Positions 43,120-54,049 of a DNA stretch of 64,000 nucleotides are shown here, piece by piece. Within the stretch, counting starts at the first letter, position 1; each line of letters begins with the position of its first letter. This DNA comes from Apostichopus japonicus (taxonomy: Eukaryota; Echinodermata; Holothuroidea; Aspidochirotida; Stichopodidae). The position numbers and the translations under genes were made by a program. Where the stretch lies: contig NC_092577.1 of the NCBI RefSeq assembly GCF_037975245.1, positions 14,129,013 through 14,193,012 of the forward strand, in the 5' to 3' direction. Below the pieces are notes generated by a model. The model had not been told where the DNA came from, did no database searches, and saw only the letters and a program-made list of their open reading frames with translations.

Positions 43120-44886
43120 CAGGCGCGTATCCAGGATTTTCTAACCCGGGGGGCGCGAATTACTATCTAAGCGGAGCGCCACCATCAGTTGACGCTCAGC
43201 GTACAAGAACATTTCTGGTTTTGATACCCCCCAGATCACCGGAAATGGCACTTCTCGGGCTTGAAAATGAGCAACCAGATGTACACTTTTGCCTGAGAAG
43301 CAAGTATTTCACAATAGTTTTTTCCCCATCCATAAACTTTTTGAAGATTGTCACCAGTCACAAATCATGTTCGACCTCATCGCATGTCCTATGGATCATT
43401 GCTTTTGTAGGTGATTCTACGTCGCGGCCCACAATATCCGTCAGCCCCACTTTTGAAGGTTTTAAGCCCATTATTTGTTGAGAATTTGAAAATTCACATT
43501 CTCGTGCATTAACTCACTTGAAAACATACCCATAATGTTGCACAAAATTTCATCTATGGACAGCCAATACAGAAAAACCTCCCTCAAGCCTAACAGACCG
43601 GTAAAAATTGCACGAGTAGAGGGAAGTGTGATGAAGAATGATAGTCAGAAATTTTCTAAAATTCAGACAGAGTTAATTTATTGGTTTAGAAATATTGCAA
43701 CCTCTTATAACGGCTATTATAAAACTTGGTTGAAGGAAATGAAAAAAAAGCAGATATTTCCGTAACCGAATACTACACACATAGGCGTAGAAGGCGGGGG
43801 GGGGGGGAGGGGGCCCTAATTCGCCATTACTAATGTAAAAGAGAGTTTTGACATAATTGGACCTCCATGCTTTTTCTCTATCTACATAAGACATTTCATT
43901 GTTTACATTAGCATCCCGTTGTATACTGCGCAACTCTCACGGATCGTACGGTAAACGATGGCATGCGATGCTTGCTTATATGATATTGACATTAACGTGC
44001 TGAACGCGCGCGGAGCGCGCGAAAATTTTGGGTTATTTTTTTCGGGCAAGTCGGACAGTTTTGAGTCTGTTCACCTTGGGACGCCATTTTCATGCTCACT
44101 GATATGATGTGATATCTGCTGTTAGCTTTACAAATTCGAACAGGCGCCTAGCGAGGAATTTGCCAAGGGATGGGGAAGCCTGTAGGCAAATTATCTAAGC
44201 GTAGCGCCACTATAAGTTGGCGCGAAGCGTACAAGAAAATTTTGGCCGAAAATGCCTCCCAGATCGCTGGAAATGGCACTTCCCAGGCCTTATAAGTTGC
44301 ATCTTAGTACTTTCCATTTTCAAATTACTAGCAATATTATAAAAAAAATATGCTGAAGGGGGGCCCCCCGGGGGCGGTCGCCCCCTTCCCGAAATGCATC
44401 ATTTTCCCCGAAGACGCGGTCGAGTTCGAGACCAGCCACAGTTGGTTTCATAGCACAATTCTACAATTGTTTAAGGCGTATATACACACACACGCGTTAT
44501 GGTAGACCATATATAGTATGTATATAGATCATGAGTGAGAGAGGAAAAATGGAAACGTCAAAAATGGAGTTGTAGGTGTACGGGGTAGGGTGAGGCACAC
44601 GCCCCTTCCGAAATCCTTGATCCGTCACTGGCTACCCTGTGTATATAATAAGGACCAGCGCTGTAATGATGGCACTGCTCCTCTTTCTCTTCCAGGTGTC
44701 TTGGCGTTTTTATTTTACTCCCTCCTTTTCTCCTTTTCCTCTCTTTCTTCTTTTTCTTTTCCCTCCCTTCCTCTCCTCCTCCTCTTTTTTTCCCCTCTTT
44801 TTTCCTCTTTTCTTCTCTTTTTTTTTCTCTCTCTTTTTCTTACCCGGGGGCGCGCGCCCCCAACGCCCCCCCTGGATACGCGCCTG
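43120..44886. mobile_element. TIR element, 1767 bp, with 5-bp target duplication
   Basis: CAGGCGCGTATCCAGG (43120-43135) and CCTGGATACGCGCCTG (44871-44886) are a perfect 16-bp inverted pair. ATATG flanks at 43115-43119 and 44887-44891. The interior has two plus-strand copies of the shared module (43161-43214, 44190-44245), each followed by CCCAGATC(A/G)C(T/C)GGAAATGGCACTT-like sequence, an ATAGGCGTAG end-like motif at 43783, and a 140-bp polypyrimidine tract near the right end. It has no transposase and is a sister of the element at 30402-31973. Confidence 0.88.
44704..44843. repeat. Polypyrimidine tract, about 140 bp
   Basis: Almost only C and T on the plus strand (TTTTCTCCTTTTCCTCTCTT and similar), with mirror-like stretches that could form a triplex. 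It sits inside the TIR element, just before its right end. Confidence 0.9.
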
Positions 44887-46011
44887 ATATGTATACAACA
44901 ATGACCAGTATAAACTAATATAAACTTTGGTCAGGAAAACCAATTTTATTCTCACTGCCAATTAAACTGAGTGTAAAACTGTGTTGGCTTTACAGGACAG
45001 TTTTAGTCTTACACTCTTTGGTGGGTTGGTGGTGATATAATCTTGTCAAATATTGACTAGTCTCAAATAACAGTCAGTACACATCTCAAAGGTTGACGAT
45101 TCACGGATCAAAGAGCTTACACTTTGACTGGCCTGTATGTACGGTAGTACTCTGTGTAGAACTAACACTGTAGTATGGCAGCGTGTGTTTGAGTGTATGT
45201 CATAGATATAAATAACCACACACTATCACAAAACTTATGCTCTGGCGATTGAGTTGTTACGGTCACATGACAATATAAACTATTTGGTTTCCTTGTCCAC
45301 ATGATCATCAGTTGGTTGAGTTGTCTGGTGCTTTTGAAATACAATACTGGACATTGTCTAGTGTTATAGTTTAGTGAGTTCTCCATCTGCAGTACGGTTG
45401 AAGTGGTGAACTGGGTTTGAAGAGAGAAACCGTCTGTGTAGAAGACTCAACCAGTGTTTAACACAACGAATTTGTTAGTTATAGGCCTCTGCTTCACCTT
45501 TTGCCGAAATCTCCTGACAAAACTGGAAAGCAAAAATTCTTTAGAACCCAAAGGCGACACACCTGGCTTATGTAAAAGGTATACATGCTAATGAATCAGG
45601 AAAATGTATACAGTACACGGTATACCGTAGCTTCAGTGCAGGTAATGTTACAAACTGTAGAAAAATTGACCATGATTGCAATATGGGTAACTTTGAATAA
45701 TATGTTGGAATCAGATAATTTGACTGATGTTTGTTATAAAAGAAAACACTTTTGTTTGTGTTTTTCCTAGTTATTTTAAGAAGTTCTCTGCAAAATGACT
45801 AGCACTTAAGGGGCTAAAAAACCTTGTTGTGATTGTGTGAAATGCAGGTTACCTGCCAAGTGTTGAAAGAGATGTTTGTGAATATTTGTAATTGAATTCA
45901 TGAAGCATATGCAGCATGACACATCTTTATCATTTTCATTTGACATCATTCCTAATGTTGTATAGGTTATTTATTTAATTGTTTTTTTTTTTATACCATT
46001 CATTTCTGCAG
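44887..46011. other. Non-coding spacer
   Basis: No supported exon up to the acceptor at 46010-46011. It could hold the 5' UTR or promoter of the exon that follows. Confidence 0.4.
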
Positions 46012-46108
46012 ATGTAGAGAGCTTAGGATGTTGCGTCTATCTGCTGGTGCTCTTTTCTTATTTGCTGGTTTGCTGCACCTTCCCTTTTCCCTCTGTGTTT
46101 GTATCAAG
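46012..46108 (+). CDS. Candidate first coding exon encoding a signal peptide
   Basis: Bounded by a pyrimidine-rich acceptor (CATTTCTGCAG|ATG) and donor (ATCAAG|GTGAGA). From ATG at 46028 it encodes MLRLSAGALFLFAGLLHLPF then SLCVCIK, 27 codons ending in phase 0. A charged start, hydrophobic core and small or polar end fit a secretory signal peptide. A minimal upstream ATG-TAG (46012-46017) precedes it in the same exon. No following exon is identified; it might belong to the plus-strand repeat-protein gene at 56323, but that exon begins in phase 1, so a linking exon would be needed. Confidence 0.4.
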
Positions 46109-47585
46109 GTGAGACTTAATCATTTAACTCTTGTTCTAAGTCGGTTTTGGCACATACTGTAGTCAGCTTAACAGGGAGTGCGTTTATGGAAATGTTTGAT
46201 TTTTACCGTTCGCTGGCAAAAAAGCGTCGACTGTATCAGGTGTCTTTTTGCTGACAAACCTTGTTTTTAATAACACACATGCACTTACCTCATATGCATA
46301 TATGCATTATCCTCTAATACTACCCTCAAAACGAATGGTACAAGAGGCAGGCGTAGTCAGGGCCGATGGATGGTATCCCCACCCCATGTTTAGAGACTTG
46401 ACCAATTTGAGGACAGCATTGGAGGATATTGCGCATATGTATATATGAGGTACGTGGGTTGCTTGACAAATTCTCAAAACTGGTAAGTGGTTTTGGGAAA
46501 CGTACCGCACTGCTTGATTTCAACATACAGTTTAGCTCCTCAGCTACTGTAGCCAGGTTTTATATCATGTACCAATTTGTGGAATAAGGAGTATTTTTTC
46601 CAGTTGAAAGGCGAACCTGTCTGGTGTAGTAAATGTTCGGAATAGTTAAAATTACTGTGTTTGGCCAAACAAAAAATCCAGGAGTATGTACACCTTTTTT
46701 GTATCAAATGGTGGGTAGGACTAGATGTATTAGTTTGTGTTATAATCGGTTTGTTTAGGCTTAGTAAGGACAATAAGAAGAAAAGGCACTAAGAAATTTG
46801 AAAGAATAAATATCAGTTGCCCAGGTTTTAAAGATAGTAGCCTAACTTTTGAGCCAATTCAGTATTGAGTGGTCCATATGAAACCAATAATTTGGCCAAT
46901 TACTATAGTATTTTAGAGTCCTCTTAAATTCACTTTTAAGTTAAATACTGATTGGTTATAAACGTAGAAGAATCAAATCCAACAAGGTGAAATACTGACG
47001 ATTCCCTCTGTCTCTCTGTTCCCGCGAGTTTCAGTCGTCCCTCGGCAATCCGCAAGATTAAATTTCTAATATTAGCAATCTCCTCCTCGGAATATAAATT
47101 TCATAATGCCAGCCCAAACATTTACTATCGATCCTGGAGCTTATTAACAAGTCACTAGCACAGTAAATTAAAATTGTTTGTCTAGCTTTTTCTGCTCATG
47201 CGTCCTGCACTGCCTTGGCCCGTTAGTGCACCAGCAAATGCAATGCATACAGTGCAGTCGCTCGCCGTGTACAAAGAAGCCACACGAAAAGGTAAAATCC
47301 CAGACTCCTTAAGTAAAGATTCACAATTGCAGAGTTTGTTCTGATTTCACTGACCCACATAGAACAATACTGCTCAGTTTGACCAAATTAGTTTTTAAGT
47401 GCAATCAAGAGATCTGGATGTACTGTCTACAATATATTGTTTGAGATATGTTGTATCACTAAAAGCCATGTAGTCACTGTACATTTCCAATTGAAAGTGG
47501 CCATTGGCTTTGGGTCCAATATGACATCATAATAATTACTAACGTGCAATCAACATATTGATATGTATCATTTGAACATATCATG
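46109..47585. other. Non-coding, no gene seen
   Basis: No repeats or exons I can support. Confidence 0.45.
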
Positions 47586-47912
47586 TCACCAAAGACGTTG
47601 AGCCTCAATAATGCCACTAACAGTGACCATAGTTAGATATTTCCGAATGTTAGTCATTTTGCGGAGGAAGAAGTTGATTGACATACAAGTACTAGAAATA
47701 TGTTGCTTGGATGAGTATGAACTATCAAAAGTGACTCCGATGTTCTTAGCTGAATCAGATAATTTAACAGATGCGGATCCGATGTGGAGGTTGGTAAATA
47801 ACGTACGAGACGTATCAAAGCGAGAACGAATTAGGAGCACCTCTGTTTTCGAGTCATTGAGTTTCAGTTTTTTAATGGTAAACCATTCCTCTATGTCTTT
47901 AACGCAACCTTC
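47586..47912 (-). pseudogene. L2/CR1-type LINE, copy 2, 3' part (after the insertion)
   Basis: Continues the RT split at 51437: CVKDIEEWFTIKKLKLNDSK then TEVLLI, SAKNIGVTFDSSYSSKQHI and LRKMTNIRKYLTMV, the region after the YADD box in L2/CR1 reverse transcriptases. Homology stops near 47595. Confidence 0.85.
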
Positions 47913-47915
47913 AAT

Positions 47916-50900
47916 TAGTGGGGGGCCCTGACACTCAGTCATTTCAACTTGATGCAAAAGTTTCGTTTTCACTACTAATTTGAAGGTCAGGGTCTATAAA
48001 ACAATTTTGGTTCGAGTGTCAAGCACTCAGATTTTTGTTTTTTGTGCTTTGGGCCCATTATCAAAAATGGCCGCCATCGAAAATCATGAATTACAATTTT
48101 TCCTGGAAAAAGCTTATAATTCCAGAAAAAATCGGACCATAATACTCCATATACCTTTGTAGTATGCCTATGGACCTATAATCAAATTAAATTGGCTCCA
48201 TAGGGGGGAAAAGGTCAAAATCCTTAAAAGAAATCCATGAGAAAGCAGCCACTCCGGGAATGATTAGACATGGCATGGCACTTGTAAAAAAGACAACTGA
48301 GCACCTCAACTCACACCAAGTCCCTGTTTTGGTAGTGGACCAACCACTCTATGACCTTGCAAAAAAAATCAGTGGACCTTCCCTGACATCTTCGGAGAAG
48401 ACAAGTTTGTGTTGATGCTAGGTGGGCGCCAATTTGAAATGGCTTTTTGGAGCACCATGGGAGATATTTTGCATGGGTCTGGATGGCCAGAAGCCCTGAA
48501 AGAAGCTGGGCTAGTAAAGACAGAAGCAGCAGCCACATCATTTTTGAAAGTGTCCAATGTAATGAGAACAAGATATGCCCATCAAGTTATTGTTGTTGTA
48601 CTCGACAGCCTTCAGAAACAAGCCTACGAAGACAGTGGAACAGATCTCCTTTGAGGATTGGGTCATGGTAGCTTCTCAAGATAGCCCAACGTTCAAATGG
48701 CTACTCGTACACAAGTACCAACAGATCATATTTATGTTCATTCGGGCACATCGGGAACGGAAGTTTGAACACATGGTCACTACCCTGCGGAAGCTTGTGC
48801 CTCTGTTTTTTGCTTTCGATCACCAGAATTATGCCAGGTGGATTCCTATTTTTATCCGAGACCTGGAAAGTCTCCCAGATAGCATCCAGGTAGAGTTTGA
48901 GAGGGGAAACTGGACGATAACTCAAAGCAATCGGCTTTTTTTCTTCTACCAATTGATCATGCACATGAGCAAGCAAACAAAAGGGTGAAAGGAGTTGGTG
49001 GCATGATTGGTCTCACAGAGAACCCTGCCATGCTTAAGTGCTGGATCGTGACTGGCCCGGAAATCAGCCGCGTCGTTGAGGAGTTCACTGGAGTAAACGA
49101 CAACGAGGATGATGAAGAACTCCCTCATCATGAGGAAGGATATGCATCTCAGCACCGACTTTAACGCCATGTCAAAGATCTGACAGAGGTGTTGCTGAGC
49201 AAGGGGAGTCCTTTCGAGGAGGAAAGTAAGGACCTGGTTACATTGAATAACAAGGTGTGTGAGTCTGTGGCTGCTACCGAATCTGTCCATAAATTCGAAT
49301 CTATGGGACAAGTGCAGTACAAGAACTTCAGGGAGAGTATGCTTGATTCGATTGTTACACTTCTGACAGCACCGATCAAGCGGAATAACTGACTGTTGTT
49401 CCATGAAAAGAAAACAAAGAAGAAGACAGCAACTAAGCTGAGAATGCAGCACTTCAAACGTCATGTAGAACTCTATGGGCAAGCCTTTGTTGTGCCCGAC
49501 AGCCCTTGGGGTGATTTGGAGAAGTTTTTTCGTCACGAATCTTCCCCATACCCACCTGCGTTGTCATCCAAAGGGTCTCTCAACTCTTGTACCAAATCAG
49601 ATTAGTTGGTATACATCAAGGAAACCAGTGCAAGTAGCACCATTTCTGTCGACGTGGAGCTGATTGCGCCAGATCTTTACGACTTCATTGTTATTGACGG
49701 TGGAGTACTGATACACTCCCTTCCTGGTACAACATTTCAAGGCAAGACCTTTGATACATATTTCGACAATGCATTCTGCCCAAGAGTTCGCCACGACTTG
49801 AAACGATCGACAAGAGTAGACATTGTCTGGGACCAGTATCGGGCACTGACAAACAAAAGAGGCACAAGGGAAAAACAAGGAACAGGCACCCGACAATGCC
49901 TAAATGGTACTGCCAAAATCCCCGGAAATTGGCAGAAGTTTCTGGCGAACGCTGATAACAAGAAGGAATTTGTTCTCATTCCTGTCAAAGAAGATAACAC
50001 AAGGACAGTTCCCAGATGACAAGAATGTCTACGTTACTGCAGGTGATCAAGTTCACCATGTTGGAAACAGTCTACCGATGGATCAATGCAACCACGAGGA
50101 AGCTGACACTCGTGTCCTTGTACATCTTCTCCACGCCCTCCAACCATCTTCACTTGGGATGGTTCATAGTGGAGACACAGATGTTGTCGTAATTCTTCTG
50201 AGTAATTTCCATCACATCATGGCTATGAATCCGGCCGCAGAAATCTGGATCTCCTTCAAAGCGGGAAAGACAACAAGAATGATCTCCTTGAAAACAATTG
50301 CTACAAGCCTGGGCACGAAAACTTACAAAGCAATGGCCCTCTTCCACGCATTCACTGGATCAGACAGCACGTCTTCCTTCAAGTTTAAGGGTAAGCGATA
50401 TTGCTGCAAGTTATTGCAGGAAGTACTAATCCTCATGGAGGAATTTGCAGTTATCGTCGATACTCCATTCCAAACATCGCCAAAGCTGAAAGAAGTGACA
50501 AGTAACTTTGTCTGTAGACTGTACTCCAATGAGTCAAACGAGGAAAGTGACGTTGAACTCGTCCAAATGAGGTTGTTCTCACAGAAGACCAGAGACGTGG
50601 AGAGAATTCCTCCAACAAGTGATGCTTTGGATCAACACTTCAAAGAGAGTGTCTTCCAAGCGAGTATCTGGACAACAGTCCAAGGGTCCATGATGCCGGT
50701 CAACAACCCCATTAATCATGGATGGAAAGAAGAGGATGGCAATTAAGCTGCTTCCCATTTGGATCTCGCTGCCCCTCGCCAGGGATGTGTTCCACCTGGA
50801 TGTGAAGTGCACTTGCACAAGCGCCTGCTCCCGGTGCACATGCATGAAGAAAAAGTTGAGGTGCACTCGTCTGTGCAAGTGCAAATGCGAGAAGTAGCTG

Positions 50901-51433
50901 TACCAGAACAATTTCCAATACTGGCATGTATAGGCCTACTGTATATGGTCAAATTGTTTGACACTTTTTTATTAAAACTATTGTTCAAGAAGTTATTCAA
51001 GAAATTATCAAGCAGTTACTCACCACCATATTGTAGAACAGTTAAAGATGGATGAAAAAATCACTATATTATTGGGTACAAGTATAATTGTCAGGTTATT
51101 ACGAAACAATTATTTGTTTCAGCTTATTGGACCTGTGACCCTTGGTGTATTTTTTAGGTTATGCGCTTATACTGGCAAAGTTATTGCTTCTATGGGCAAT
51201 ATGCCTAAAGGACAATTTGATACTCTTGATCCTGTATCCATACATACCTCAAATGTTCAGATCGGATATTCCAATCAAATCACCCCCCAAAAGCCCCAAA
51301 CTTTGATGTGAGTGCTTGACACTCGAAAAAAATATTGGTCTACAGAGCCTTACCTACAAATTGGTACTTAAAACGAAACTTTTGCATCAATTTGAAATGA
51401 AAAGAGATAATTACACATGCACGGCCCCCACTA
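47916..51433 (+). mobile_element. Academ-like DNA transposon inserted in a LINE (3518 bp)
   Basis: Termini TAGTGGGGG (47916) and CCCCCACTA (51433) with TIRs of about 130 bp: both ends share CTTGATGCAAAAGTTTCG-type sequence and TTCGAGTGTCAAGCACTCA, inverted. AAT flanks it at 47913-47915 and 51434-51436, and deleting the insert plus one AAT restores the LINE reading frame. It carries a decayed protein with XPG-like motifs and a Cys-rich tail. A 3-4-bp duplication and an XPG-like nuclease are what I know of the Academ superfamily, so the assignment is an inference. Confidence 0.85.
48228..50897 (+). pseudogene. XPG-like nuclease protein of the Academ-like transposon, decayed
   Basis: Pieces in three frames follow one large invertebrate repeat-protein family. 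About 48255-48400: PGMIRHGMALVKKTTEHLNS, VPVLVVDQPLYDLAKKI; 48409-48640: LMLGGRQFEMAFWSTMGDIL, EAAATSFLKVSNVMRTRYAH; 48600-48985: EDWVMVASQDSPTFKWLLVH; 48985-50000: MIGLTENPAMLKCWIVTGPE with stops at about 49162, 49390 and 49603; 50000-50746: DQCNHEEADTRVLVHLLHAL, HSGDTDVVVILL and ALFHAFTGSDSTSSFKFKGK. The acidic HEEAD, DTD and GxD motifs in this order resemble the XPG/FEN nuclease I region. At 50804-50897, in another frame, CTCTSACSRCTCMKKKLRC and CKCKC form a cysteine-rich C-terminus. At least four frameshifts and three stops. Family membership is firm; the nuclease role is inferred. Confidence 0.75.
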
Positions 51434-51436
51434 AAT

Positions 51437-52392
51437 AGACGTTATCGCATCCATATGAGTAGACTTGGTAAACGAGAGGTACAGCTGGTTGTCGTCAGCG
51501 TACTGGTGAAATTTTAGTTATGGTGACGGATGATTTGACCCAATGGAGGCATGTACAACGTGAAGAGGAGATGGCCTAAAACGGACCCTTGTGGAACCCC
51601 GAAGCGTAGATGTTGAGGTGCAGAATGACTTCCACCAATAGATACTGATTGTCGTCTATCTGAGAGATATGAGCGTAGCCAGTCATGAGCAATTCCGGTG
51701 ATACCTAAATGAGCTATTCGTTTCAATAGAATGTTGTGATCAATAGTATCAAAGGCGGCAGATATGTCAAGGAGAGCAAGGAGAATATGTTGCCCTGAGT
51801 CAAGTGCTTGTAGAATATCATTATGCACAGACAAAAGTGCTGTCTCGGTACTATGGAACTTCCTGTAGGCTGATTGTAATGGTTCAAGGAGTGAATTCTG
51901 TGATAAATAGGTGTTCAGCTGGGCAGCCACAACCTTTTCAGTGATTTTGGAAATGAAAGGTAGATTCGAGACTGGGCGGAAGTTTTTGAGGTCTTCAGGA
52001 TCAAGTGTTGGCTTGTTTAGTAGTGGTGTAACAACAGCAGATTTAAGTGATTCAATGACAACACCAGACTCCACAGATAAGTTAACTATCGTAGTTATTA
52101 ATGCTAGTAGCTTGCCCAAGCATAACTTGATGATAAAAGTGGGCAAAGGGTCTAAACAGCTGGATTTGTTGGGTGTGGTCTTGATGATTGACTCAATTAG
52201 GTCTTCGTTGACTGTTAGGAATGAATCCAGCGATGAGGTAGCCATTGTCTTTGCATAGCTGAAATCGGAGCTTATAACCTGTGAACCCAGAGACTGTCGA
52301 ATAGCTGATATTTTATCGGAGAAGAAATCGCAAAATCGGCTGTCATTTATATTATCTGATTCTGAACTCAGTGTCAAGTTGAACCCCCCCAA
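51437..52392 (-). pseudogene. L2/CR1-type LINE reverse transcriptase, copy 2, 5' part
   Basis: The main open stretch (52392-51514) contains NLTLSSESDNINDSRFCDFF, NKSSCLDPLPTFIIK, DLKNFRPVSNLPFISKITEK, LEPLQSAYRKFHSTETALLS, LLALLDISAAFDTIDHNILL (catalytic Asp) and LRFGVPQGSVLG. A frameshift at 51514 moves to the frame holding FHQYADDNQLYLSFTKS (YADD at 51491-51502). The 5' endonuclease is missing. The copy is interrupted by the transposon and resumes at 47912. Confidence 0.9.
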
Positions 52393-53253
52393 AAAATGAA
52401 CTTATAAAGCGCTAAAATTTATGAAGTATTCAATAGCGCTGTACAACCCTAGTAGAACGCCAACTTGAAAAAAATGAGTCTCCAAGCAAGACTTGAACTG
52501 ACTGAGAGTGGGAGAACAGATATGGGCAGACCATTCCAGAGCTTGGGCCCGGCTGATGGAAAGGCACTGTCGCCATAGGTTTTCAGTTTAGTCCTGGGAA
52601 CAGTGAGAGTGAGTGTATTGCTATAACGCAAGGTATAACGAGTATTGACTTGGAAGGACAGATCATCTGACAAATAGGCGGGTGCCATTCCATGAATGCA
52701 CTTATTCACCAGGAGCAGTACTTTGAACTTAATTCTGAATTAAACAGGAAACCAGTGCAAAGAATGGAGGATACTCAGAGATGGTGTGTTGAAGTCATAG
52801 CAGTCTAAGCAAGCCTGGCTGCGCTGTTCTGCAGACGTTGCAGTCTCTGAATCAGATACCCTGGAATACCATGGAGCAAACTATTGCAATAATCCAAATG
52901 GCTATGAATGAATGAATGAACCAAGGTGCTCATAGTTTTCGAGACATATGTTTCCTTATCTTCTTTAGATTAAAAATATAAGAGAAGCCAGTCTTGCAAA
53001 CTTTACTAATATGCTTATCCATTTTCATGTGTTTGTCGAAAATAACCCCGAGGTTGCGGACTTGATCACAAGAAGCAATGGAAGCACCACCAACTTTGAT
53101 AGACTTATTGACGACCTTTATAAGCTGGACTGGAGTGCCGAGAAAAATGAACTCAGTTTTACTGTCGTTCAGCTTCAATTTATGAGCAGCCATCCAATCC
53201 CTAATATCAGAGATACAATTTATACTAAATATCCTCTGTGCCATTAAAACCAT
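52393..53253 (-). pseudogene. L2/CR1-type LINE, copy 1, C-terminal part
   Basis: 53253-52930 reads CISDIRDWMAAHKLKLNDSK, CDQVRNLGVIFDKHMKMDKH and [12 protein letters not shown]; 52920-52800 continues [15 protein letters not shown] and [12 protein letters not shown]; 52709-52449 gives KCIHGMAPAYLSDDL, YGDSAFPSAGPKLWNGLP and SSSLAWRLIFFKLAFY. It is the RT C-terminus of a second LINE, with stops and frame changes. Its 3' UTR (AACTTATAAAGCGCT) ends at about 52390, against copy 2. Confidence 0.88.
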
Positions 53254-53261
53254 GCATGCAT

Positions 53262-53960
53262 TCTATCATTCATCACTGCTGACAATAATCTGAAGTGAAA
53301 ACTGCTGCTTGACCTCTTAAGTACAAAATGTTGGCAAATTGTCTAAAAGCTAAGTTCAATGCTTGGATAAAGCATGAAGTATCTCACCAGTGGAAGAGTT
53401 ATATAATATTTCCTTTATATATTATTAAGTGGAAAATGGAAAGGATATAATGTTTTATTGGAGCTTAGTATTTGGTCATGTTTACCTTGTCTGTGATTAT
53501 TTGCAGATTGATAACATTTATCAAAGTCATAATTTCAGCATAAAATGAATGTTCATATATTTACTATAGGTGATCTGACGAGCACAAAAATTGATACAAA
53601 CATTCAAATAACCATTCAAATAATGCAAGTCAAAAGTCACCCAGATGCAGGTCGACTATTGAATTACAATAGCTTAAATCCCAACCTTAATGTCCATCCA
53701 TGCATACATTCTATCAGTCATCACTGCTGATAATAATCTGAAGTGGAGACTGTTGCTTGACCTCTCAAGTACAAAAGAGGAAACAATCTGAAGGGACAAA
53801 TGACCCCTCCCTGTAGTGCCACCACTGTATCTCGCTATTTCCATGGATAAAGAAGTTGAGTTATGTCAGCAGTACCCTGTGTGTTTAGCGTGTTTAGGTG
53901 CTACATCGTGGTTGTTATATAATAATGCCTTTATATGTTATTAAGTGGAAAATAATTTTG
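53262..53960. repeat. Direct repeat, about 443-bp spacing
   Basis: TTCTATCATTCATCACTGCT...TGCTTGACCTC and a TTATATATTATTAAGTGGAA-like block (53266-53430) recur at 53710-53955. It leads into the larger tandem array. Confidence 0.75.
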
Positions 53961-54049
53961 GAATGTGTACCAGATATAAGTTAGGAGGGGGGGGGAGGGG
54001 TTGAGGGGGAAAGGAAAATAATCTAAGGGGACAAATGCCCACTCCCCCT

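Noticed and set aside
16287-43481. Recurring peptide YLSGAPPSVGAERTRKF in ORFs near 16.4, 31.7 and 43.2 kb
   Set aside because: It is the translation of the shared non-coding TIR-element module; similarity is at DNA level and frames are short and inconsistent.
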